Shown here piece by piece: positions 1 through 7,206 of a stretch of DNA of 12,218 bases. The translations under genes and the position numbers were made by a program. This stretch comes from Spirochaetales bacterium (lineage in GTDB: Bacteria; Spirochaetota; Spirochaetia; DSM-27196; SKKC01), in assembly GCA_007126865.1 (NCBI GenBank), contig SLAN01000306.1:1-12218 (forward strand), in the 5' to 3' direction. Every line of letters begins with the position of its first letter. The first letter of the stretch is position 1. The notes below the pieces were generated by a model that saw only the letters and a program-made list of their open reading frames with translations, made no database searches and had not been told where the DNA came from.

Positions 1-1293
1 CTGCAACGCTATGAGAAACGGCTACTGCAGAAAGAAGAAACCCTGGAGAGCAAAGCGAGCGCCGTAGAGCGTCAGGCGCAAGAGTTCACAGACCGCGAGA
101 GGAAGATTGCCGAGCGCGAAGAAGAAGTATCGCGTCAAGAAGAAACGTGGAGAGAAGAGCTGGAGCGTATATCCGGGCTCTCGGCCGACGAGGCGAAACG
201 GCTGCTTATGCAGTCGATCGAGGATGATGCAAAGCGCGAGGCGCAGACGCTCGTAACCCGCGTCGAACAGGAGGCGGAGGCGACCGCGGAGAAGAAGAGC
301 CGGGAAATCCTCGTATCGACCATCCAGCGAATGGCGTCGGATGTGAACGCCGAGGTCACCGTCGCGTCGGTCAGCTTACCGAACGACGAGATGAAGGGGC
401 GAATCATCGGGCGCGAAGGGCGAAATATCCGAACTCTCGAAACGCTGACCGGTGTGGACATCATCATCGACGATACACCGGAGGCGGTGGTAGTCAGCTG
501 CTTCGATCCGGTTCGTAAGGAAGTTGCGCGCCGGAGTCTCGAGCGGCTGGTTTCCGACGGGCGGATACACCCGACGCGAATCGAAGAGGTTGTCCAGAAG
601 GTTACGCACGAGATCAGTCAGGCGATTTACGAGGAAGGGGAGAAGGTCTGCTTCGACTTCGGCATTCACGATCTGAAGCCGGAGGGCATCCGCGGTCTCG
701 GGCGTCTCATGTATCGGACGAGTTACGGACAGAACGTGCTCGCACATACGAGGGAGGTTGCGACGTTCGCCTCCATGCTTGCCGGTGAGCTCGGCGCCGA
801 TCGCGACATCGCCAAGCGCGGCGGGTTGTTACACGATATCGGAAAGGGTATCGAGAGCGACGGCGACAGCAATCACGTAGAGCTCGGTGTTGAGCTCGCG
901 CGCAGGCTCGGAGAAGATGAGCGGGTGATAAACTGCATAGCCGCCCATCACGGAGATGTGGCGCATAGTTGTCCGGAAAGCGTGCTGGTGCAGGTAGCGG
1001 ACGCGTTGAGCGCGAGCAGACCGGGAGCCCGCCGCGAGACGCTCGATAACTACATTAAGCGCCTGGAGAATCTCGAGCGGATCGCCGAGCAGTTCGACGG
1101 GGTGGAGAAAGCGTACGCGATCCAGGCCGGGCGGGAGCTGCGAATCATGGTGAACCATGAGACGGTCAGCGACAGCGAGGCGAAGGATATCGCGAAGAGC
1201 ATCGCGCGACAGATCGAAAGCGAGCTTCGCTATCCCGGCCGCATTAAGGTTACGATGATTCGCGAAACGCGCATCGTCGAGTACGCGCGCTGA
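1..1293 (+). CDS. rny: Ribonuclease Y, C-terminal 430 residues (5' end outside window)
   Basis: RNase Y is a membrane-anchored endoribonuclease that starts bulk mRNA decay. The reading frame is open from base 1, so the N-terminal membrane anchor and the beginning of the coiled coil are cut off by the window edge. The family is usually about 510-520 residues and 430 are visible. Visible residues 1 to about 105 are a charged Glu/Arg/Lys/Gln-rich coiled coil. A KH RNA-binding domain follows, with its loop GRIIGREGRN near residues 133-142. Then comes an HD phosphohydrolase domain with the catalytic HD pair at residues 278-279 (LLHDIGKG) and a following AAHHGD motif. The end IRETRIVEYAR is typical of the family. 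The stop is TGA at 1291-1293, and ymdB begins 4 bases later, the same gene order as ymdA(rny)-ymdB in Bacillus. No truncation or frameshift is seen. Confidence 0.97.
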   Translation: MQRYEKRLLQKEETLESKASAVERQAQEFTDRERKIAEREEEVSRQEETWREELERISGLSADEAKRLLMQSIEDDAKREAQTLVTRVEQEAEATAEKKSREILVSTIQRMASDVNAEVTVASVSLPNDEMKGRIIGREGRNIRTLETLTGVDIIIDDTPEAVVVSCFDPVRKEVARRSLERLVSDGRIHPTRIEEVVQKVTHEISQAIYEEGEKVCFDFGIHDLKPEGIRGLGRLMYRTSYGQNVLAHTREVATFASMLAGELGADRDIAKRGGLLHDIGKGIESDGDSNHVELGVELARRLGEDERVINCIAAHHGDVAHSCPESVLVQVADALSASRPGARRETLDNYIKRLENLERIAEQFDGVEKAYAIQAGRELRIMVNHETVSDSEAKDIAKSIARQIESELRYPGRIKVTMIRETRIVEYAR

Positions 1294-1297
1294 CTCT

Positions 1298-2095
1298 ATG
1301 GCCAACCGCATGTGTGGTGTCCTCCTGATCGGCGATGTGGTCGGGCAGGCGGGGTTGCGAGCATTAACGCTTGTGCTTCCGAAGCTGATTCGTCGCTTTT
1401 CTCCGGCTCTGACGGTAGTCAACGGCGAGAATGCGGATTCCGGATTCGGACTGAGTCCGGAAAATGTCGCCGCGATCTATTCAGCCGGGGCGGATGTGAT
1501 TACCACCGGCAATCACGTGTGGCAGCACAAAGAGATTCAGGAGATGCTCGAGGGTGATGAGCGCATACTTCGGCCCGGCAATTACCCGGGCCGACTGCCC
1601 GGCTCCGGCGCCGTTGTCTGTGACTCGAAAAGCGGGCGGATCGCGGTCCTCCATCTGCAGGGCCGTTCGCGCATGCCGATCATCGATTGCCCGTTTCGCA
1701 AGGCGCGGGAGCTGCTCCGCGAGCTGAAGGGTCGATTCGAGGTGGCGGTGTGCGATTTTCACGCAGAGGCCACCGATGAGAAGGAGGCGCTCGGCTCGTA
1801 TCTCGACGGCCAGCTCGCCGCCCTTGTCGGTACGCATACGCACGTGCAAACCGCCGACGAACGAATTCTACCGAAGGGCACCGCCTACATTACCGATCTC
1901 GGTATGACCGGTCCGAACGGCAGCGTGATCGGCTTCCGATCCGACATCAGCATTCAGCGATCGCTGACTCAGATGCCGCTCAAGAATGAGGTGTCGAACA
2001 ACCCGGCCACCGTGCACGGAGTGTATGTGGCTGTCGACCCGGAACGCGGCCTTGCGGACCGGATCGAGCGTATTGCCGAGGAGCCGGGGGTGTAG
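1298..2095 (+). CDS. ymdB: YmdB/TIGR00282 family metallophosphoesterase
   Basis: This is a 265-residue calcineurin-like phosphoesterase of the YmdB family. Bacillus YmdB is a dimetal 2',3'-cyclic-nucleotide phosphodiesterase that affects biofilm and motility gene expression, and its gene sits beside rny as here. Expected metal ligands are visible: Asp13 in LIGDVVGQ, Glu44 and Asn45 in VNGENADSG, Asn72-His73 in TTGNHVW, His155 in DFHAEATDEKEAL, and His180/His182 in GTHTHVQTADERI. The length matches the family. The ATG at 1298 lies 4 bases after the rny stop with no clear Shine-Dalgarno, so translation is probably coupled to rny. An in-frame ATG at 1310, four codons on, would give MCGVLLIGDVV, closer to the usual short N-terminus, so the start is uncertain by four residues. 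The role in this organism is inferred from the family. Confidence 0.95.
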   Translation: MANRMCGVLLIGDVVGQAGLRALTLVLPKLIRRFSPALTVVNGENADSGFGLSPENVAAIYSAGADVITTGNHVWQHKEIQEMLEGDERILRPGNYPGRLPGSGAVVCDSKSGRIAVLHLQGRSRMPIIDCPFRKARELLRELKGRFEVAVCDFHAEATDEKEALGSYLDGQLAALVGTHTHVQTADERILPKGTAYITDLGMTGPNGSVIGFRSDISIQRSLTQMPLKNEVSNNPATVHGVYVAVDPERGLADRIERIAEEPGV

Positions 2096-2217
2096 GGTGT
2101 CGTACGCGGACCGGAGCGGGACCGCACCGCGAACGAGCTGTGTCGGCTGCCCGTAAAGACCGAAACGCACCGGCCGCATGTGGCAGCGGAGCTGCCCGCA
2201 CGCATGGAGGAGCCGTC
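2096..2217 (+). other. 122-base leader between ymdB and tlyA with alternative short hairpins
   Basis: No gene is supported here, although the tlyA frame stays open upstream to an ATG at 2140. A 6-bp stem with a 3-base loop, GGCAGC-GGA-GCTGCC, lies at 2182-2196, just ahead of the tlyA Shine-Dalgarno. The same GGCAGC could instead pair with an upstream GCTGCC at 2146-2151, because GCTGCCCG occurs twice (2146-2153 and 2191-2198). The two pairings exclude each other. No U-run follows, so this is not an obvious intrinsic terminator. I see no convincing sigma70 promoter. The stems are short for GC-rich DNA and may be chance. Confidence 0.3.
2206..2212 (+). promoter_or_regulatory. Ribosome binding site that sets the tlyA GTG start
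   Basis: GGAGGAG lies 5 bases before the GTG at 2218. It is a strong Shine-Dalgarno and decides for GTG 2218 over the in-frame ATG at 2140, which lacks one. The extra 26 residues from 2140 would precede the S4 domain and do not resemble TlyA N-termini. Confidence 0.8.
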
Positions 2218-3006
2218 GTGAAGAGAGTTCGCCTGCTTGAGCTGTTGCAGCTCCGGTTTCCGGATGTGGAACGCAAGGAGCTTCATGCGCGTGTGCTGTG
2301 CGGAGAGATCCGCGTCGACGGGGCGACCGAGCGGGATCCGGGGCGAAAGGTAGCCGAAGCGGCGGAGGTGCAGTGGTGCGGCGAGATGCCGGTCGGGCGA
2401 GGGAGCGACAAACTCGCTGCCGCGCTGGATTGGTTCTGCCCGGTAGTCCGTGGTGCTGTGGTACTCGACGCCGGAAGCTCGACCGGCGGATTCACCCAAC
2501 AGTTGTTGCAGCGAGGGGCATCGCTCGTCTACGCGATCGACGTCGGTACAAATCAGCTCGCGTGGAAGTTGAGGAGTGACGAGCGCGTTCGTGTAATGGA
2601 GAACACGAATGTACTCGATCTGACGCCCGACCGGCTTCGCCCGAGACCGGCGTTTGCCGTTTGTGATTTGAGCTTTCGCGGTCTTCTCGGGGTCGCTCGT
2701 CATATCGCCTCGCTGACCGAAACGGGACGTGTCATTGCGCTTGCCAAACCGCAGTTTGAGCGGCAGCACTTCGAGTCGGCGATCGGTGCGGAGCGAGCTT
2801 TTCGCGGCGTAGTGGAGGATGACGACGGGGTGACGATCGTACAGGCGCTGAGCCGTGCGCTGGTCGCCGACGGCTTGCGCGTCGGCGAGCCGATACCATC
2901 GCAGGTTCGGGGAAGGCGGGGCAACCTCGAGTATTTTCTCGATCTGACGCTTCTCGGCGAGGGCGGTCAGGAGAACGAATCGCGGCCTAACGGCGAACCG
3001 ATGTAG
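2218..3006 (+). CDS. tlyA: TlyA family rRNA (cytidine-2'-O)-methyltransferase / putative hemolysin
   Basis: This 262-residue protein has the TlyA layout: an N-terminal S4 RNA-binding domain (about residues 2-55, KRVRLLELLQLRFPDVERKE then GEIRVDG) followed by an FtsJ/RrmJ-like Rossmann methyltransferase. The S-adenosylmethionine loop is DAGSSTGGF at 84-92. The family's K-D-K-E set can be placed at Lys65 (GSDKLAAAL), Asp150 (VCDLSF), Lys177 (LAKPQFE) and Glu238 (GNLEYF). TlyA proteins 2'-O-methylate cytidines in 16S and/or 23S rRNA and influence capreomycin sensitivity. Some members, including the Brachyspira protein, were first named hemolysins. The segment before Lys65 reads GRGSDKL rather than the common SRGGxKL. 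The start is GTG, fixed by the Shine-Dalgarno at 2206. The last 40 bases overlap the 3' end of the opposite-strand GerMN gene. Confidence 0.92.
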   Translation: MKRVRLLELLQLRFPDVERKELHARVLCGEIRVDGATERDPGRKVAEAAEVQWCGEMPVGRGSDKLAAALDWFCPVVRGAVVLDAGSSTGGFTQQLLQRGASLVYAIDVGTNQLAWKLRSDERVRVMENTNVLDLTPDRLRPRPAFAVCDLSFRGLLGVARHIASLTETGRVIALAKPQFERQHFESAIGAERAFRGVVEDDDGVTIVQALSRALVADGLRVGEPIPSQVRGRRGNLEYFLDLTLLGEGGQENESRPNGEPM

Positions 3007-3794
3007 ACCCCTTCGCCCCCGAGCCACTCGTGCTGGTCACCTTCGATGAGGAACTGCACCCGATCGACGGTCGAGAACTCGGTCGTCGCGTAGATAATCT
3101 GCTTCAGCTGCATTCGGTATCCCTCTACCCCCATCGGGTTGAATCGAAATGCCTCGTTGAAGTCGAGATATGCTACTCCGTCGCGAACCGAAGCCCGAAG
3201 CAAACGGGAGCCGTCGGGAATGAGGTTGAGCAGCCCGTCGGCCACCTCATCGGCGGTGGGACCGTCGATCAGCGCACGAACGGTTTCGGTCAACGGTGCC
3301 TGCGTGTCCCGGATCTCGCGGCGTACCGGCTCGGCGAATATGCCGTCGTCGGTCACCCGAACGTAGTACAGCCGGGCGGTTCTGGTCCGCTGCGGTTCGG
3401 GCTGCGGCTCCTCGACCGGTTCGTCGATGTCCGGATCCACAGCCGGTTCTTCGGTCTCCGGGGCGTCGGGCTCCGGTTCGGGCGCCTCGGGTTCCTCGCT
3501 CGGTGAATCTTCGGCTACGGACGGTTCGTCGGCTTGCGGATCGGTAGGCGCGGTGTGCGGTTCATCATCCGGCTGCTCTTCCGTTTCCTCCGGAAACTCG
3601 ATTTCCGGCGGGCCCTCGTCCCGTACGGTGCGTTCTTCGCCGCCGAATCGCTCGCTGATAATCTCCACGAGCTGTGTATTGTCGAGAACACTCTGTATTT
3701 GCGGTCGATTGATCAGAAATACGACCAATACGAACAGGATGAACGCTATCCAGAAGAGGACTCCCAGGCTTGTTCGCCGTCGTTTTCGTGCCAT
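2967..3794 (-). CDS. Membrane-anchored GerMN (sporulation/spore germination) domain protein
   Basis: This 275-residue protein has a short basic cytoplasmic tail (MARKRRRTS), one transmembrane helix at about residues 12-28 (LFWIAFILFVLVVFLI), and an acidic Pro/Glu/Asp-rich linker over roughly 60-135. A C-terminal GerMN-type domain spans about 140-258, with signatures LTETVRALIDGPT, LIPDGSRLL, DGVAYLDFNEAFRF and VDRVQFLIEGD. GerMN domains occur in exported or membrane-anchored proteins of many non-sporulating bacteria, often with peptidoglycan-related roles; the exact function is unknown. The linker looks long enough to hold the domain away from the inner membrane, much as in TonB. The frame is open further upstream, to 4040, but that would run through ptsI and its promoter. 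The ATG at 3794 puts a normal anchor at the N-terminus, although AGGA directly abuts the ATG, so the ribosome site is weak. It overlaps tlyA tail to tail by 40 bases. Confidence 0.88.
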   Translation of the reverse strand: MARKRRRTSLGVLFWIAFILFVLVVFLINRPQIQSVLDNTQLVEIISERFGGEERTVRDEGPPEIEFPEETEEQPDDEPHTAPTDPQADEPSVAEDSPSEEPEAPEPEPDAPETEEPAVDPDIDEPVEEPQPEPQRTRTARLYYVRVTDDGIFAEPVRREIRDTQAPLTETVRALIDGPTADEVADGLLNLIPDGSRLLRASVRDGVAYLDFNEAFRFNPMGVEGYRMQLKQIIYATTEFSTVDRVQFLIEGDQHEWLGGEGVYIGSPLGRDSFS

Positions 3795-3902
3795 TCCTGT
3801 GCTTATCGTCGGCAGATAACCGATTCGCTTTGAGGGGTTCCGGCGCGCGCGCTGCAGGCATTTGACGACAGTGGAACGCGAACCATATAGTACCGTTTGT
3901 CG
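3795..3902. other. Divergent intergenic region between the GerMN gene and ptsI
   Basis: These 108 bases separate two divergent genes. The plus-strand side holds the ptsI promoter at 3862-3891. An alternating CG run lies near 3842-3851. On the minus strand I see no convincing -35/-10 pair or Shine-Dalgarno at normal spacing, so the GerMN promoter is not identified. Confidence 0.5.
3862..3891 (+). promoter_or_regulatory. Sigma70-type promoter for ptsI, close to the start codon
   Basis: A -35 box TTGACG (3862-3867) and a -10 box TATAGT (3886-3891) are separated by 18 bases, each one base from consensus. Initiation about seven bases after the -10 box falls near 3898, only about five bases before the ptsI ATG at 3903. 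The mRNA would then be leaderless or nearly so, which fits the absence of a Shine-Dalgarno. Confidence 0.6.
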
Positions 3903-5660
3903 ATGAAGGAACTCGCCGGTATTTCCGGGTCGCCCGGAATAGCCATCGGACCTATTCTCACGTATTCGGAAAGCCACCAGTACGTCCCCAGATACCGGAT
4001 CGAGGACCATTCTATCGATGAAGAGCTGACGCGGTTTCACGAGGCGGTCAAACGCGCGCGCGAGGAAATCACATCACTCCAGAAACAGTCGAAACATGAA
4101 ATCGGGGACCTCGATACCCGCCTTCTCGACAGCCATGTTCTCATGTTGTCCGACCCGGACTTCACCGGGCGCGTCGAAGAGGCGATTCGCTCGCAACAGT
4201 ACAACGTCGAATGGGTGCTCCATACGACGACCGAGAGCGTCGTCGCTCAGTTGTCGAGGTTGGAAGATGACTATCTGCGCGAGCGCTCGGTCGATATTCA
4301 CGACGTCGGTCAACGCGTCCTGAACCATCTCCTGTACCGGCGCAGGCTTTCACTTTCCGATCTCACTGACGAGGTGGTGCTCATCTGTCACGATCTTCTG
4401 CCCTCCGATGCGATCGGCATGAACAAGCGGAAGGTCAGAGGCATCGCCATGGACGCCGGCGGTCGGACCAGTCATACGGCGATTCTCGCGCGTGCATTCG
4501 AAATACCTGCCGTCCTCGGTCTCGGTACGGTCGTAGAGCATGCGCGGACGGCGAGTGAGATCATCGTCGACGGGAATCGGGGGAAGGTGATCCTCGATCC
4601 GGACGAGTCGACGCTCAGCCGGTATCGCGACGAACTGTCCGACTATCGGGAGCGTGAAGTTCGGCTCATGAGCCTGAACGATCTTCCGGCGGAGACGAAA
4701 GACGCGAAGCTTATCCAGCTGAAAGCGAATATCGAAATCCCGGAAGAGGTGGAAGCTGTCTTTGCCCACGGTGCCGACGGTATCGGGCTCTTTCGCAGTG
4801 AGTTTCTCTTTCTGCATTCAGGCAAGCGGAACAAAACACGCCTCCCGGATGAAGAAGACCAGTTCAACGCGTACCGTCACATTCTCGAGTCGATGAACGG
4901 AAAACCGGTGACCATTCGCACCCTCGATGTCGGTGGCGATAAGGTGGTTCCGGAGCTCAGCCAGTATCCGGAGAAGAACCCGCTTCTCGGCTGGCGTGCG
5001 ATCCGATTCTGTCTCAGTCGTACGGAGGTGTTCAGGACGCAGCTGCGAGCTCTCTTGCGCTCGTCTATCTACGGCAATCTGAGGATCATGTTTCCGATGG
5101 TTTCGGGAGTCGAGGAGTTGAATCGAGCGCTCGAGTTGCTCCACGAGATCCGGGAGGAGATGGTCGCATCGGGCGAGCCGTTTTCCGAGAGCATCCCGGT
5201 CGGAATTATGATTGAGGTTCCCAGCGCAGCGCTGACCAGCGACATTCTCGCGAGAAACTGTGATTTCTTCTCGATCGGGACGAACGATCTCATTCAGTAC
5301 ACCCTCGCCGTCGACCGCGGTAACGAACGGACGACCTACCTCTATGAACCGTTCCACCCCGGTCTGCTCAGGCTGCTGAACACGGTCTCGGAAAACGGCC
5401 ACCGGGCCGGAATTCCGGTCGGTATGTGTGGAGAGATGGCTGCTGATCCGATGGCCACGATGCTGCTCGTCGGTCTCGGGCTCGATGAGCTCAGTATGAG
5501 CGCCGCCGGTATTCCGGAGGTGAAACGGATCATCCGGTCACTGACGATGGGTGAAGCCGAGGAGCTGCTCGGCACCGTTATGGAAATGCGTTCCTGCGAA
5601 GATATCGACCGGTTTATCCACACGGTTATGAGCGAGCGATTCGAGCTGCAAGTCTACTGA
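3903..5660 (+). CDS. ptsI: Phosphoenolpyruvate-protein phosphotransferase (PTS enzyme I)
   Basis: Enzyme I takes phosphate from phosphoenolpyruvate onto a histidine and passes it to HPr, in the cytosol. The 585-residue length matches the family. The N-terminal part starts with GISGSPGIAIGP. The phospho-histidine swivel domain holds GGRTSHTAILARAFEIPAV with His191 (His189 in E. coli). The PEP-binding barrel follows with DGIGLFRSEFLFL, TIRTLDVGGDK, NPLLGWRAIRFCL, FFSIGTNDLIQYTLAVDR and GMCGEMAADP (active Cys509, equivalent to Cys502). All key residues are present, so the enzyme should be active. The ATG at 3903 gives the standard N-terminus; a TTG two codons earlier is also in frame. There is no Shine-Dalgarno, and the promoter lies almost on the start codon. 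No ptsH or enzyme II gene is within the window; HPr must be elsewhere if the relay works. Confidence 0.97.
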   Translation: MKELAGISGSPGIAIGPILTYSESHQYVPRYRIEDHSIDEELTRFHEAVKRAREEITSLQKQSKHEIGDLDTRLLDSHVLMLSDPDFTGRVEEAIRSQQYNVEWVLHTTTESVVAQLSRLEDDYLRERSVDIHDVGQRVLNHLLYRRRLSLSDLTDEVVLICHDLLPSDAIGMNKRKVRGIAMDAGGRTSHTAILARAFEIPAVLGLGTVVEHARTASEIIVDGNRGKVILDPDESTLSRYRDELSDYREREVRLMSLNDLPAETKDAKLIQLKANIEIPEEVEAVFAHGADGIGLFRSEFLFLHSGKRNKTRLPDEEDQFNAYRHILESMNGKPVTIRTLDVGGDKVVPELSQYPEKNPLLGWRAIRFCLSRTEVFRTQLRALLRSSIYGNLRIMFPMVSGVEELNRALELLHEIREEMVASGEPFSESIPVGIMIEVPSAALTSDILARNCDFFSIGTNDLIQYTLAVDRGNERTTYLYEPFHPGLLRLLNTVSENGHRAGIPVGMCGEMAADPMATMLLVGLGLDELSMSAAGIPEVKRIIRSLTMGEAEELLGTVMEMRSCEDIDRFIHTVMSERFELQVY

Positions 5661-5828
5661 TATCCGCACGACCCTGAACGAGTGCCTACCTCGCGCTGCC
5701 GGTGCCGAGGGATTCGACGGAGATGCGCAGCAGGATATCACCGCATGTTCCTCGCGCGGCCGGTGCCGGGGGCTCGTCGCCGCTCGACAGGCTCCCTCCG
5801 GATGTCGCATGATCCGATGCAACCCACT
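5661..5828 (+). repeat. 168-base spacer before der with an imperfect direct repeat
   Basis: No gene is supported. Two 21-base copies, 5690-5710 and 5751-5771, match at 19 of 21 positions and share the core GCCGGTGCCG. Each is preceded by a GATATC (5659-5664 and 5734-5739), but at different distances (31 and 17 bases). The copies are 61 bases apart, so they fall in different frames and are not coding repeats. The der frame is open back to a GTG at 5682, but that stretch encodes an Arg/Cys-rich peptide unlike any Der N-terminus. I see no clear promoter or U-tract terminator. Confidence 0.45.
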
Positions 5829-7202
5829 ATGAACGAGAAAAGAATCGTTATCGTCGGTCGACCGAACGTCGGCAAGAGCACGCTCTTTAACAGACTCGCG
5901 CACTCCCGGGTAAGCATTACCGACCCGACTCCGGGTGTAACTCGGGATACGGTCGAAGCGTTGGGAAGCGTAGGAGGTCTATCGGCAAGGTTAGTCGATA
6001 CAGGCGGCTATACGCTCGGCGATGAGGGATTCGATCCGCTTGTTCGCGAGCGAAGCATCGAGGCAGCGCGCGAGGCCGATGTTATTCTTTTCATACTCGA
6101 CGTAACCGACCTTACCGCCGAAGATGAGGAGTTCGCCGAGACGCTGCGTCCGATGTCGGAACGAACGGTTCTTGTCGTCAACAAGGTTGATTCCGAGAAG
6201 CGTGAGCTTCTACTCGGAGATTTCTACGCGCTCGGGTTTTCCGAGCTCGTCAGCGTCAGCGCCGCGCACGGACTCGGTGTCGATGATCTCGAAGAGGCAA
6301 TCGAGCGTGTGCTCCGCCGAACTTCGCAGGACGGTACGTTCGCTCCCGACAATAGAGGGAAGGAGGTCGGTGACGATCGAGGCCCGGAAGAAAACGGCAG
6401 GGGAGAGGAAATACGGGTTGCGATTCTCGGAAAGCCGAACACCGGCAAGAGTACGCTCGCTAACCGCCTGCTCGGTCGCGAGAGGAGTATCACCTCGGAG
6501 ATCGCAGGGACCACGAGAGACGTTGTCGGCGGAGAGCTCGAATGGCGCGGGACACGGATCGAAGTGCTCGATACCGCCGGCATTCGACGCAAGCGCAGCG
6601 TCGAAGAGGCTGTCGAGTACTATTCGGTGAACCGGGCGGTGCAGGCCGCCGAAGCGTGCGATGTCGCGGTGCTCGTGGTCGATGCGCGCGACGGGCTTAC
6701 CGAACAGGACAAGAAGATTGCGCAGATCGTCGTCCGGCGCGGCAAGGCCATTGTCATAGCGCTCAACAAATGGGACCTGATGGAAGATATTCCCAATCTC
6801 TTTCAGGCCGTGCGAGACCGAATGTCGTTCGTCTTTCCGGTGTTGAGTTACGCGCCGGTTGTTGCCGTATCGGCGACCGAAGGTGAAGGTGTCGAGGAGC
6901 TGCTGCGGAAGACGCGGTTGGCGTTCCGCGAGTCGATTCGACGAATCGATACCGGTGAGCTGAACCGAAAACTCGAGGCGTGGGTGGAGCGGACGCCGCC
7001 GCCGGTGATCGGTCGTGGTCGGCTGAAACTGCGCTACATGACTCAGGTATCGACTCGGCCACCGACATTCGTGCTTTTCGCAAACCGCGATCGCGGCGTG
7101 CCAGAAAGTTATCTCGGCTACATCCGGAACAGTATTCGAGCCGATCTCGGTTTCGGTCATGTGCCCATTCGGCTGGAGCTGCGGAGCAGCCGGAGCAAGT
7201 AG
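5829..7202 (+). CDS. der: Ribosome biogenesis GTPase Der (EngA)
   Basis: Der is an essential tandem-GTPase that assists assembly of the 50S ribosomal subunit. The 457-residue protein has both G domains and the KH-like tail. Domain 1 has GRPNVGKS at 10-17, DTGG at 57-60 and NKVD at 118-121. Domain 2 has GKPNTGKS at 201-208, TTRD near 228-231, DTAG at 248-251 and NKWD at 313-316. A charged linker at about 165-194 joins them. The KH-like domain ends the protein (RGRLKLRYMTQ, FVLFANR, YLGYIRNSIR). ATG 5829 is chosen because it puts the first P-loop at residue 10, as is usual. In-frame ATGs at 5802 and 5817 are alternatives, and none has a clear Shine-Dalgarno. The stop at 7200-7202 lies 4 bases before the MerR-like gene, suggesting an operon. 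Confidence 0.96.
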   Translation: MNEKRIVIVGRPNVGKSTLFNRLAHSRVSITDPTPGVTRDTVEALGSVGGLSARLVDTGGYTLGDEGFDPLVRERSIEAAREADVILFILDVTDLTAEDEEFAETLRPMSERTVLVVNKVDSEKRELLLGDFYALGFSELVSVSAAHGLGVDDLEEAIERVLRRTSQDGTFAPDNRGKEVGDDRGPEENGRGEEIRVAILGKPNTGKSTLANRLLGRERSITSEIAGTTRDVVGGELEWRGTRIEVLDTAGIRRKRSVEEAVEYYSVNRAVQAAEACDVAVLVVDARDGLTEQDKKIAQIVVRRGKAIVIALNKWDLMEDIPNLFQAVRDRMSFVFPVLSYAPVVAVSATEGEGVEELLRKTRLAFRESIRRIDTGELNRKLEAWVERTPPPVIGRGRLKLRYMTQVSTRPPTFVLFANRDRGVPESYLGYIRNSIRADLGFGHVPIRLELRSSRSK

Positions 7203-7206
7203 CGGT

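Noticed and set aside
1969..3027. Minus-strand open frame of 352 codons across ymdB and tlyA
   Set aside because: Both plus-strand genes are well supported by conserved motifs, and the antisense product is Arg-rich without domains.
3427..3819. Plus-strand Ser/Gly-rich open frame that looks like a low-complexity secreted protein
   Set aside because: It is the antisense of the Pro/Glu-rich linker of the GerMN gene, and its composition follows from that.
3842..3851. Alternating CG run as a possible Z-DNA or special site
   Set aside because: It is very short and similar CG runs occur by chance elsewhere in this GC-rich window, for example near 4050.
3795..4040. N-terminal extension of the GerMN protein by 82 residues
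   Set aside because: It would run through the ptsI promoter and start, and would bury the membrane anchor in the middle of the protein.
5682..5828. N-terminal extension of Der by 49 residues from a GTG at 5682
   Set aside because: It is Arg/Cys-rich, unlike Der, and contains the noncoding direct repeat in two different frames.
6210..7160. Minus-strand open frame of 316 codons
   Set aside because: It is fully antisense to der, whose domains are certain, and its product shows no domain or signal.
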